39,578 nucleotides of DNA from Bifiguratus adelaidae (taxonomy: Eukaryota; Mucoromycota; Endogonomycetes; Endogonales), in contig MVBO01000134.1 of assembly GCA_002261195.1 (NCBI GenBank), forward strand, positions 1-39,578, in the 5' to 3' direction. Under the pieces are notes generated by a model. It was not told the origin of the DNA. It did no database searches and worked only from the letters and a program-made list of their open reading frames with translations. The first letter of the stretch is position 1; the number at the start of each line of letters is the position of its first letter. This document shows positions 10,101 to 23,972 of the stretch, piece after piece. The translations under genes and the position numbers were made by a program.

Positions 10101-11967
10101 ACATATTGCGGGGGATCCTCTTTCACATCAACTATATTGCGCGTCGCGACATTAGACTTGACCTCGCAAATCTGCATATACGAGGTACTCACGTATTACG
10201 CAGCTCCATGGCTCATTAAGTATCATAGACCATACACGCGCCGTTCCGTCGACAGATCTGTCTTAGTTTAGCGATACCAATCTACAAAAGGCGAATCGAC
10301 TTACCCTGACAAGATCCTATTCCCGCTGTGACTATAGGCGAGATCATTTACATCCCCCTTGTGGCCTTCAAGTTGACCAATCAAGATGGGACCGTTACCG
10401 GGTTGAAATTGTGGCCCTGGAGGTTCTTGAATATGCGCCTTTGGTGGTCTTCCACGTGGCCGTGGTGATGATGCACTTTCGATCATAATATTTTGCGCGG
10501 ACAGAATCATCTCTGGAGTTGCGACGGTCGAGAATACTCGCACGAAACCGTCGTCGCCTGCTACAGCAAACTGTGTTCCAGTTGCGTTGAAACTTCCGCA
10601 GTGTAGCTCATCCTTTGCTTTAACACGACAGGCGAGGACCACCGGGTCTGTCTCGAACTTGAGGGTGTCCCTATCCCATTTCCAAATTCGAGCGTTGCCG
10701 TCCTCCGCTGTGGCCAGTAGATATCGTGTTGCTGCTTTTGGCGACGGTGAGAATGAGACTGTCAAGAATGGTTTGCGCTTGTTGTTCGCACCCAACGGAT
10801 TCATTAAAACCGCCACAGGTGCAAATGTCTTCAAGTTCCAGATTCGAATAATACCATCGGTTGCTGCAGCGGCAATCAGTGTGTTCTCTTCATTAATAGC
10901 GATATCCGCAATCACGTTCTGATGTCCTCGAAAAGTATGGATAAGAATGCCCGTGCGCGCACACCATAGCTTTACAACCCAATCGTCACTTCCCTGTGGG
11001 ACATGTGAGCACCGCAAAATGTCCTGTGAAGTTCCCTATAACCTACCGTTGCAAATCGTAAACCCGTCCTATCAAAGACCACGTTGAAAGCTGGATACCT
11101 GTGTCCAGATATTTGCACAAGCTACACGTGTGGTAAGCCTTACATTTTACTGCAATAGCGCAATGACTCACCAACTCATATTCCTTGCCAATGTAGGTAG
11201 GCGGTTGCTTTGGGGAAACCGAACGACATCCGATTTCACGCAAGCTCAATGCTTCCGCTGCGCCAATCGGTATAAGAATACATCCGATCCAAAGATCCCG
11301 CAAGCTTACCTATATTAGTGCGCCCCAGATACTTGCGACCCTGCGACGAGAGAAATGTATTGTACGCTCTCCAGCCTGATTTGCCACTAACTGGTCCGAC
11401 ATATTCTCCTCGAAGGACCCGCGTATGCACGGAATCCTGTCTAGTAGAGGCTCCGTCATGAAAACCCAAGACCGAAGTGATATTTTGCGCCGGAGGTGGG
11501 TAGAGTTCGTTCGCGGCCTTGATGAATTGTGTAAAGAGGGTGTGGAGATGTGCAGAGTCGATATGCTTATATCTTGCATCCTAAAGATTCACGAACACGC
11601 CAAGGCAATAGTCAGAGTATGCCTCTTTTAGAGATACCAGGTCAAGAGACATACCAACTCGCACGCAGTGAGCACATGAGCTTGGCCTTTCCAGTCGTAT
11701 CGCTTAGGGGTGAGCCAGTAATTCTCCGCAAGGTCATCCTTTAGAGCAGCAGCTGCCTTCCGACATTGCCCCGTCTCCAGGAATCTGGAGATTAGGTAGT
11801 ATAGCTGCAACGATAACGGCGTGAACTCAATGTGCGTGACCTTGGCTTTGATGTGATCTACACATTACCTCTATAATGCGGGAAAGAACGAGTTAGCAAG
11901 CTTATATACTAGCCGTTAATGACACTCCAAGGTCATTCCGCTCACCTTGCTCCAGATTCTTTTCCAT
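7160..11967 (-). CDS. BRWD/PHIP-like WD40-repeat and bromodomain protein
   Basis: Sixteen exons (minus strand order): 11967-11946, 11857-11655, 11580-11310, 11257-11172, 11121-11047, 10993-10305, 10257-10193, 10131-9880, 9834-9664, 9607-9554, 9502-9327, 9279-9198, 9146-9059, 9016-7823, 7767-7367, 7314-7160. They sum to 3984 nt, 1327 aa. The N-terminus has the BRWD helical motif LYYLISRFLETGQCRKAA and LTPKRYDWKG. WD40 repeats run from about residue 195 to 690 (SGHRYPAFNVVFDRTG, ATGSDDWVVKLW, RILSGSVDGTARVW), followed by FDERLYCVDEQTQIPPHL. An acidic/basic linker leads to the cryptic Tudor region (SSWIRETRQL, YHPQIGDIVAYFKEGHAQYL, SPWQCFQVEW) and one bromodomain (about residues 1195-1277, with YPMCVDMI and NCNKYNEPSS, including the acetyl-lysine-binding N). 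Animal members are chromatin readers and CUL4-DDB1 substrate receptors with two bromodomains; this one has a single bromodomain. Confidence 0.9.
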
Positions 11968-12048
11968 GTCTATTGTCAAGGCTTCATGGTCAAAGTGGTG
12001 TGTAAGCGCACAATGAAATTTCTACTCTGAGCGAACGCGTCTTTATAT

Positions 12049-13841
12049 TCAGACATTGCCTACATAGACACGTCCTGAAGCTACTCCCATGGCTAGTCGA
12101 TGCAAATCTTCTTCGACGCGTACTGAGCCAACGGTGATGGGAAGGGCAATTGTATCGAGTGAAATAGTGCGACCGAATCGCGTCTCAAAATCTGCATAAC
12201 GTTCGGAACCATCGGAAGAGAGAGTGATCAAGGAAAATGTGGATTCAACATGTACTGGCACCTTTTCCACGCGTTGCGATGTTTTACGCCTTCCATCGTT
12301 TTGCCCTCCGTGTCTGTCAAGTTCAGTGACCTTCATTTTGACCAAAATTTCGTAGGTGACCGCGAGGACGTTGAAGGTCGTGTCAGCATGTATTGTATAT
12401 CCGGCCTCTGATGGTACGGCTATCAGATCCTGCATATCAAACACTATCTTCCGTGCTTTGATTGCATCATTGACGTGACCTTTATCGTCTTCTTGAAAGT
12501 CAGCGTTGACCGGATCCTGAAAATCGCCATCAAAGACGCCAATCACACTGTTTAGTTGCTAGTGTCCAGTATACTGCCATCGTTCCCTTGTTTGATCACT
12601 CTGTGATTTTGGCTTGTATGCTGACGCGTGCTATTGCGATTTTGGACCGGTTTGAAAGACAGACAACTATCGGAATTGGCTCGCCCGGAAGGACAGCGCG
12701 TTGCTTTAAGTGAACAGAATACTCCAGGTACTCAATCACCGTGTCGCAGGGAATCGTAGGTGCTTTGCAGCTACTTTTTCCTCGAAGAGGTGATGTGGGA
12801 TCGTTGATTGAGTCAACTGAGCGTGTGATCGTTCGACATAGGGACGATGTCAATTGTGTTGATAGAAATTTGGACCCGGTGGGTAAGAGAGGAATAAATA
12901 CAATTTGGCAGTGCGTTGAGATGGATTTGGTTTCGAGTGTCTCCAGGCATATGTAATCGACCTGCGCGCTGAGTGTGTAGACAACATCGAAACGCTCATG
13001 TCGAAATGAAGCTGGCAAACTGGATGTATAGGGAATGTCTTCCAACCCCCGAACCCGAGCTTATCATGTATGCATTTTCGTGATCATGATGTCTTTTACA
13101 AACAGAGCAATATGCAGGTTTGATTCGGGGGCAGCTTGTAGCGGATGTGATACATTTTCGGTTGAAGAAGGAAAGCTTTTTGTGTCGCTTTCTTGCATGG
13201 AGAGACGCCGAATGGTAAAATTTTGTTGGAGTAGATGATATCGAGGCCATGCGATGTATTGTCGAGCGTGAATAGCTGGGTATAGGTATAGGTAGCTCTG
13301 AGGCGCGACGGATGGGAGAAGTTGAGTCGTCATAGACTCGTTCCCAACCGTCTCCATCATTCGTGTTGATCTCTCGAATCTCGTCGTCACTTTCGCTAGG
13401 ATCCTCATGAAGATCTGCTAACGTTGTGCCGCGTGTGCGAGCCACTTTTTGACGCTGCAGATCACGAAAAAAAGACATTGATGTGCAGAAGAAGGACATA
13501 CGTTCCGCGTTCAATGTTGCTCGAGGAATGGAAACGCTTCCCACAAGAGAAATCTTCAGTTCTTGCACTTGGACGAGGGATGACACGTCAAGTAGCAGAA
13601 AGCCTTCAATGGTCTGTCCAGGGAAATACACCGGTAGATTTTGCTTCGTATGCGATAATGCAATTTGTGGGGGCATGCTCGCGACTTTTGGCTGTTTCTG
13701 CGCTATCATTGAGACGTGTCGGTCCCTCGAGAGGCTGCCAAAGGACGTCAATTTTTTGAGGGACGGCTGCCTCTTCAGCCTCTCAATCCGCCGAGGTTCG
13801 TCAAACATTGTTGCATGGTTGGAAACTCTCAAATCCCCCAT
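12049..13841 (-). CDS. Arrestin-domain protein (ART/ARRDC-like)
   Basis: Preferred model: 13841-13349, 13295-13104, 13038-12600, 12547-12049; 540 aa. The arrestin N domain is seen in PVYFPGQTIEGFLLLD, VQELKISLVGSV, then LPPNQTCILLYIPYTSSLP with ASFRHERFDVVYTLSAQVD (the family's 'LpxGxhxfxFxixlPxxLPxSF...VxYxlxaxv'). The arrestin C domain follows: LEYSVHLKQRAVLPGEPIPI, VSIQAKITD, and a final strand set ending HRLAMGVASGRVYVGNV. The last intron (12599-12548) has a clear CTAAAC branch site. The first two introns are less secure: 13348-13296 has a weak GTTGGG donor, and 13103-13039 could instead end 21 nt earlier. They were chosen because only this combination restores the arrestin strands. Yeast relatives link Rsp5/Nedd4 ubiquitin ligases to plasma-membrane transporters; no PPxY motif is visible here, so a different partner or adaptor is possible. 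Confidence 0.75.
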
Positions 13842-13952
13842 CTCCTATTTACAAAGGCCAGATTGGACAAATCAAGCGCAGAACTAGAAATAATGCCTGA
13901 GCCAAGGGACGACGCGAGGTTACAGAACAGCCGGTCTGGACGCTCGATGATT

Positions 13953-13961
13953 CCTTTTATA
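13953..13961 (-). promoter_or_regulatory. TATA box for the arrestin-like gene
   Basis: TATAAAAGG reads on the minus strand, 112 bp upstream of the ATG at 13841, a normal fungal TATA-to-start distance. A run of Cs (13975-13979), a GTGGGGG element on the minus strand, lies just upstream. Confidence 0.45.
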
Positions 13962-14420
13962 TCGACCCAAGTGTCCCCCACATAGTTGACTACCTCAAAC
14001 CAGTTTCCAAGTCGTCAGGGGGTCAAAACAGGTGGATCTCACGGACTTTGGCGGCGTGTACTGCAGAATGACAAACAGGGTCTGCTTTGCGCTGCGGTGG
14101 TACAAAGTGGCACTCCCCAAACACAAAACCTTTTCATATCGCAGATTATGCAACACAGAAACTGGGCGCCTTCCTGGTCGTGAGGGACTCGCCTGTCTTA
14201 CCCTGAATGCACCAAGGATCGACAAATCTTCCTGCGAGCTGGAACGCCAGTGGCCCACAAAAACCGTTCGTTATGTGAGGCTGGATCTAGATGATACTTT
14301 ATACAATCCAGTGAAGCTGTGGACATATAGCTATCTCTCTGCGTATTCATATCTCTTGTCATTGCCTTGCTCACCTGTCAATGCACCAGCATTTGTCTAG
14401 AAGCGTCCATCCATGCGAGA

Positions 14421-14436
14421 CTAACCCTAACCCTAT
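14421..14436 (+). promoter_or_regulatory. Telomere-like (CCCTAA) box upstream of SSD1
   Basis: CTAACCCTAACCCTAT contains two full CCCTAA-type units plus a partial third. TTAGGG-binding factors of the Tbf1 type use such sites in gene promoters in several fungi. It lies 266 bp upstream of the SSD1 start codon. The alternative is an interstitial telomeric remnant. Confidence 0.4.
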
Positions 14437-14701
14437 CTCATTATCCATGGGCGGCTTTCGTCCTTCGCGTCCTTCCATCTTGCTTGCTCTGCTCCTTGAC
14501 TATCGAGACGGCCCCATTCCACTCGTTGTTGCTGTAACAGTCTCGTTAGCAAGTTGTCATAGCCAAGCAGTGATCTCTTTTGGTCACAACGTTGTGAGCT
14601 GTGAGATATTAGCTGCACCGTTCGTTTTGTTATTCGCTCTTTATCAACAAGACTTGCGTGTTACTCGCTTTACCCGAGAAGTGGGCATTGTGTAGGTTTT
14701 G

Positions 14702-17700
14702 ATGGATCCGTATTATGAGCAGCAAACTGCTCCGGAGTCAACGAGAGGACTGTTCGATACTCCGGTGAACGTGGTAAGTATGGGTTCGGCAAAGGTAAAG
14801 GTTTACCTTCTTTGGAGACCTTGGCGCAAGTGACCTGTTCGAATCAGGCCTGATGGGACATGGCCAACGATACTACCTGAAGGCTTCGGAAGACCATTTT
14901 TGAAGCTTTGCAACAGATTTGGTTGCATTTACTTTGGTCACACACAATCCCCTGTGGACGAATCAGCTGATGACGGATATGGATACTTATCGCTCTGCCC
15001 TTGTTTGTTAGACTCCACGCACAACACAGAGCAAGAGGCAAACTACTGCAGACAAGAGACGCTCGATTATTATTACGCCCAGCGGCATGCGACGTGATGA
15101 TGGAGAAGTGCAACTCGAAGACCAGGCATCTGGATTGCGAACGCATCGACGCACCGGAAGTGCATTCTCAAGGGACTCCATGCCATCAAGTGCTGTCTTT
15201 AACAATCGGCAAATTCCCGGCACTACGACGTACAGCGAGCAGCGCAATGCTACCGATGCCGACAATACGCGGAGAAATAGTAAACGTGTGAGCAGAAATT
15301 TTGGCCAAGAAGCAGCTTCTGAAGGCACCGCAATGGACAATCTGCAAAACATCATCACTACCTTGAAAGGATTACCTCCACGAGGTCAGGAAGGACAAGA
15401 AGAGGTGCAACCGCAACAAAGACGTCCTCAGCAGAGGCGAACAGGAGGTGATGCCGAGTACGAGGACCGGAGCACATACCAGATGTCTGATCAGGAACGG
15501 GCGGCCGAACGCCGTGATAAGCGTCGCAGCATCCTTGAACTTGGCAAGAACAGATTTCGTCAAGCTGAGGACGAGTCTGAAGGATACACCAGTCGTGAAC
15601 AAGCAATCGCTGAAGCTGAGGCGAAACTCATGGGCACTTATGTACCTTCGGAGGAGCAAGCGCAGCAATATGTAGACAGCGAAACGCTTCGTTTGCGTCG
15701 GCTCTCAGAGCCTAGTAACCGAGCTCAAGGGGTGCAATCTTTCCAGGATGCGAGAGACAAAAGGCGATCTGTCAACTTATCGAGCCTCGCCGAAAATGCT
15801 ACCGGCTTGCAAAAGCTTGGTCCAAGCCAACATGGGCTGCCCCCACTTAGTGAAGGCTATGATGATGGCAATACGTTGCGGCAGGTTCCACCCAGGAACA
15901 GAAGGATACAATTCAACAAGCCGTTGAATCTCGTCCCTGAGGATAATAGTGGCCGAGTAGCGAACAAGAGATCCTCGCGCAACTTTGACTCCGACTGGAG
16001 ATCAGGTTGGATAGAACCATGTTTGAAATAGAGCAGACTAACCTTTCTGTTGTTAGGGTCCTACAGCGCACAGCAGTCTCAGCAAGCTGCTTACAATAAC
16101 CTTGTTTACTCTCCACGCAACTCTAAGTTCAACATTGTACCATTTACGCCAAATCGTGTTTCGTTTGCTCGTGATGATGCCAATCCAAACCAGAGACGAC
16201 CATTATTCACTGCACATCTTCCATTCTCTGCGTTGACACCATTATTGAAGTCTCGACAACTTATTAGGGGACAGTTGCGTGTTAACAAGCGGAATCGATC
16301 GGACGCCTATGTGATGTCGGAGGATTTGGACGCCGATATCTTCATATGTGGATCCCGAGACCGTAATCGTGCGTTGGATGGGGACGTCGTTGCGGTGAAG
16401 TTGGTGGATGTTGATAAGGTTCTGCGAGAGAAGAAGGATAAGGAAGAAGCAAAGATCGCACGGAATGGTGGTCAAGCACGCCAGAGAAAGCCAGATGACG
16501 AAGATGAGACGGAGATATATCTTGAAGGAGATGACAACGTCGATGTTGTCAAGCCAAAGTACTGCGGTGTTATCGTTGCTGTTTTAGAGCGTCCTCAGAA
16601 TCAAATGTTTTCGGGTATGCTCGGTCTATCTCGTCCGAACAACAAACGAGCCGCAGAAGGGAAAACCAATGACGATAGCGAGGAACGAAAGGATACACCG
16701 AGAATTGTTTGGTTCAAACCTACCGATAAGCGGGTGCCATTGATTGCCATTCCCATCGAGCAAGTACCCGAAGGCTTTGTGGAACATCATCAAGATTTCG
16801 CGAATCGTCTATTCTTGGGATCCATCAAGCGTTGGCCGATTACATCTTTGCATCCCTTTGGTACCTTGGAGAAGGAACTCGGCAAAATGGGTCAATTGAA
16901 TATCGAAAGTCAAGCGTTGATGGCCGATCACAATATCACTGACACCGAATTCGGTGAAGCAGTGCTCAAGTGCTTGCCTGCTGCTCCCTGGTCCATCCCA
17001 GAAAGCGAGAAGTCCGCGAGAAGAGACTTCAGCGGTGATACAATGTTCACTGTCGATTCCCCTGGTGCCAAATATCTGGAAGACGCCTTATCCATTACTT
17101 CGCTTGGAAACGGCAACTTCGAAGTCGCTCTTCATGTCGTGGATGTGTCCTATTTCATCAAGCCACAAAACCCTCTGGATAAAGAAGCGCGCAACAGGGC
17201 CGTCAGCACGCAATTGGTCGAGACTGTGATTCCTATGCTTCCTTCTCAATTGACGGATGAACTGTGCAATCTATATCCCGGAACTGAGCGGCTTGCCTTT
17301 TCGATTGTTTGGAAAATGAACACGGAAGGACAGGTGCTTGATACGTGGTTTGGCAAGTCTATCGTTCGGTAAGTAGCGCGGCTGCAGGTATCCAGAAGTG
17401 CTCAATCTGACACGTCCATAGTTCTTCTGCAAGGTTGACTTTCCACGATGTGCAACAAGTTCTTGATGGCAAGGATGTCGAAGGACTGGCTTCAAGTGAA
17501 GATCTCAAGAGAGGCATTTCGGATCTCAATGTCTTTGCTAAGAAGCTTCGATCGGCTCGATTTGACAGTGGCGCTCTTGCCCTTGACGAGATCAACCTGT
17601 CGTTTGAACTCAATGAGCAAGGCGAACCAGTTTCCGTCTCCCTAAAGAAGGAGACCGACGCTGACATTCTCGTCAATGAGTTCCTGCTTCTTGCCAATAT

Positions 17701-18694
17701 CAGTGTGGCTCAGAGGATATCTAGTCACTTCCCAGAGCAAGCGCTTCTACGACGCCATCCAGGCCCCCTCGATCGTCGGCTGAACCAGTTCCTCGATTAC
17801 GCTTCGCGACTCGGATATGATTTTGATGGCGGGAGCGCTGGAGGTCTTCAAAGGTCTTTCAATTCTATTCAAGATGCCGGTAACAGGCAAGTTCTTGAAT
17901 TGCTCGCAGGCAAGGTTATGCAGAAGTCGAAATACTTTTGCACCGGCACGCTGGACATCATGAAGTATCTTCACTACTCGCTGAATGTACCGCTCTTCAC
18001 GCATTTTAGCGCCCCTCTCTCCCGATACGCTGATATTGTCGTCCATCGGCAGTTGCAAGCCGCACTTGAAGGTGAAAAGAGATTCTATCTCGATCGAGAC
18101 ACGGTCCAAAAGACTGCCGCATACTGCAATACGAAGATGGCGAATGCAAAGTTGGCGGAGGAAGCGAGCAAGCAGCTCTACCTGAGCAAGTATCTGGAAG
18201 ACCTCACTTCTAACAGGGGTCTGGTGACCCGCCAAGCTATCGTAATGGCGGTGCTCGAGCAAGCATTCGACATTGTCGTCCCTGACTTCGGCCTCGAGAG
18301 AAGGGTTCACTTGGACAATTTGCCATTGAAAGCCAGCAAGTTTGACGCGGCCTCCTATGAGCTTACTCTTTCATGGGAAAAGGGTGCCGCCGTTGCTCCT
18401 CAACACGATCAGACTCAGGAACCAGGCTATATCGATACAAATGACGGAAGCGATGTAGAAGATGAACTCACATACACATCGACCAATGACGCAAGCGACA
18501 CTTCCAAACTCACTGACAATGTTCGGAAATTGGCAGTCGAGGAAAGTAAGGCCGACAGCCACGACACTCCGGATGACGATCATGAGACTGATCAAACGAT
18601 ACTGCCTTTCACGAAATTGACTGTGGGCATCACCATCGATAAAACAAAATCCCCGCCTGTAATCAAGGTCCTACCTGTCAATCCAACATCATAA
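14702..18694 (+). CDS. SSD1: Ssd1-like RNA-binding translational regulator (pseudonuclease of the RNase II family)
   Basis: Four exons (14702-14773, 15012-16005, 16057-17368, 17422-18694), 1216 aa. A disordered N-terminal third rich in Q, R and S includes HRRTGS, which fits the Cbk1/NDR kinase consensus HxRxxS. A cold-shock domain follows (FTAHLPFSALTPLLKSRQLI, SEDLDADIFICGSRDRNRAL), then the RNB fold (RRDFSGDTMFTVDS onward, FEVALHVVDVSYFI, LHYSLNVPLFTHFSAPLSRY, IVVHRQLQA) and an S1-like tail. In active RNase II/Dis3L2 enzymes the metal site reads D-x6-D-x-D-D. Here the equivalent residues are D689, Y695, E697 and D698, so two of four aspartates are replaced. This fits the established view that Ssd1 binds mRNA leaders without cutting them, controlling translation of cell-wall proteins. 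The first intron (238 nt) is unusually long. Confidence 0.93.
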
Positions 18695-18818
18695 GATGGA
18701 ATGCATTTGATACGCGTTACGTCATCATTTCTTTTGCCTTTGAAATACAAACTTCCTTATATGGTAACTCTTCAAATTGAGCGAGCAAAGGTCCGTATCA
18801 TCGTTTGGGACACCTACG

Positions 18819-20271
18819 ATGGAGGTGTACGAGAATCGTGTAGACTCCTTTTATCAGACAGAAAAGCCCTTCTGGCCATACCTTCATGATACCACATTCA
18901 AAGCGCGTCCACAAGATGTAAGTTTTCTAGTGTGAAAATTACCCTGAGGCATCGTTAACCTGGACATTCAACCTCTTTTACAGTTTGCTCGAGCCGGATT
19001 CTATTTCGACCCATCCCCAGACTCTGATGATAGTGTCCGATGCTTTATATGCGGGAAGAGTATGGAAGCCTGGGAACCAGACGACGATCCACTCCAAGAA
19101 CACTCTGCGCGAGCGCCTGGGTGTCCTTGGGTTCAGTTGGGATTTCCGGTAGCTGCGGAGGCGCGCATGGCGTTTACGGACGCGGATGTTCTCAAGGTAA
19201 ACCTTAAAGACGAAAGAACTTTCCCAAAAGGTAAACACATGGAGGATGTGAGATACCGGACGTTTGGCGATCGGTGGCCGCATGAAGGCCGGAAAGGCTA
19301 TCCTAGAAGGCGTGGGGTAGGTATTACAGCTTAATGCCTCGCGGAGGCCGTTAACACTATGTTTATGCAGCTGGCGAAAGCAGGCTGGTACTTTTGTCCA
19401 TCGAGAGAGGCATCTGATCAGGTTTCATGCGCATATTGTGGTGTTACGGTGGCAGAATGGGAGCCTAAGGATAGCCCAACGTAAGTGTTGCGCAATATCA
19501 TAGCTGAGCTCACCATCTCCCAGCCAGGTGCATCGGGTCAGGGGTCCAGATTGTCCAGTATTCAAATCTATGGAGGAGCTTGGCTTTTACGATGAATCGG
19601 AAACGGAAATGGAAGAGTTGAAAGGAATGGAAATCAGCGTAGAAGCCGAAGATAAGAGAGTGCAAGAAGCAGAAGCGTTGCAGGAATTGAAAACGCCACA
19701 GAAGAGACCTTCACCTCCCCTGGAAAGATCACAGCAATCAAAAAAGCGACACATCGGAGAGAACAGATCATCAGCAGAGATTCCCATTACATCGCCAGTC
19801 ACCACCCCTATCGAGAGTACAACTCTGGCTTCTCCACGCGAACGGGCCGCTACTCCGGCTCCGGCACATTCCTCCGCATCAATACCACAACAAGCAGTAA
19901 AGCCTCCTTCCCCAACATCAACCATACCGACACCTGCGTCCCTCGAAAATGCACCACGTTCACCTACGCCAAAAATAGATTCTGTCGAAGAAGATAATGT
20001 TGACCGGGAAAACAACATAAGCTTCCCAAAACAAGTCGACGATTCGCCAGAGGAGAGTGATCGACTGTCGTTTCATTCAATGCCGAACTCTCCAAAAACT
20101 GATGCCGCAGAGATACACCTGACAGAAGAACAAGCGAACATGACCGTCGAGGCCTACATACGATTAATCATTGCCGAGGAAGTTCATAGACTCCGCATGG
20201 AAGGCGATGCAATGATTCAATCTTTTGAAGCTCAAGCAGAAGAAGTACGCAAGAGACTCATTGACATGTAA
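18819..20271 (+). CDS. BIR1: BIR-domain chromosomal passenger protein (Bir1/survivin)
   Basis: Four exons (18819-18917, 18984-19316, 19371-19480, 19524-20271), 429 aa. Two BIR zinc domains are visible. The first reads RVDSFY, ARAGFYFDPSPDS, CFIC, AWEPDDDP, then H-x6-C; the second reads RYRTFGDRWPH, LAKAGWYFCPS, CAYC, EWEPKDSP, then H-x6-C. Both retain the CxxC...H...C zinc ligands. A serine/proline-rich, basic middle (many SP/TP sites, candidate CDK targets) leads to a C-terminal helix (EEQANMTVEAYIRLIIAEEV and onward) like the segment that bundles with borealin and INCENP. Bir1 targets Aurora kinase to centromeres and the spindle midzone. The two-BIR layout is typical of fungal Bir1, but S. 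cerevisiae (954 aa) and S. pombe (997 aa) proteins are over twice as long. It starts 124 bp after SSD1 ends. Confidence 0.92.
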
Positions 20272-20542
20272 ATAGCATTGTACCAACGCAACCCAATTGC
20301 ATACAAGATTTGCAAGGATATAGAGACTTTGTGGCTGGGTGACTGCGGTCATGAAGCCCCGAACAACTAAATCTGACTCTGCTTGTCTAGAGCTGCGCAG
20401 ATGAGCTGTCGCGCGGAACTTACAAGTGTTAAGACGCCAGTCACAAATAAATTGGAACCAAATTTTTTCCTTTGGATCGATATGCCACCTTGGTAACACT
20501 GCAAGTTATATGTGGCGGTGAAGGAGTGTTTGATTATAGACG

Positions 20543-23872
<3,330 letters not shown>

Positions 23873-23972
23873 TTTCCTTTTTTGTCACGAGTTGCCGAAA
23901 TAGACAAGTGCCGAAACGGTCGGCCGGGTGCTTATCTTGCACCTTTCTGTTCTTGTCTTTTCTCTTCTAGAC

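Larger units (their letters stand above)
13842..14701. other. 860-bp intergenic region between divergent arrestin-like and SSD1 genes
   Basis: The only gene-free stretch above 300 bp. Open frames on both strands (for example 14032-14400 plus, 13995-14258 minus) lack ATG starts, family motifs or resolvable introns. Near the arrestin side there is a TATA box on the minus strand (13953-13961). Near the SSD1 side there is a telomere-like CTAACCCTAACCCTA tract (14421-14435) and a pyrimidine-rich stretch (about 14457-14520) that looks like leader or promoter sequence. Confidence 0.6.

Noticed and set aside
10251-10262. Perfect palindrome GACAGATCTGTC at an exon boundary of the BRWD-like gene.
   Set aside because: It overlaps a needed CAG acceptor and coding sequence (GSVDG); no evidence that it is a regulatory site.
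13995-14258. An 87-codon minus-strand frame upstream of the arrestin-like gene.
   Set aside because: No recognisable motif, and it lies upstream of the TATA box assigned to the arrestin-like gene.
14032-14400. A 122-codon open frame upstream of SSD1 on the plus strand.
   Set aside because: It starts from a non-ATG codon, shows no family motif, and overlaps an equally open minus-strand frame; it looks like chance in GC-balanced intergenic DNA.
14831-14852. GTTCGAATC with flanking CCTG/CAGG, resembling a tRNA T-arm and B box, inside the first SSD1 intron.
   Set aside because: No A box, anticodon arm or acceptor stem can be formed in the surrounding 100 nt on either strand.
14774-15011. A hidden coding exon or snoRNA in the 238-nt first intron of SSD1.
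   Set aside because: The flanking exons join in phase without it, and the CTGATGA at about 14967 lacks a downstream D box.
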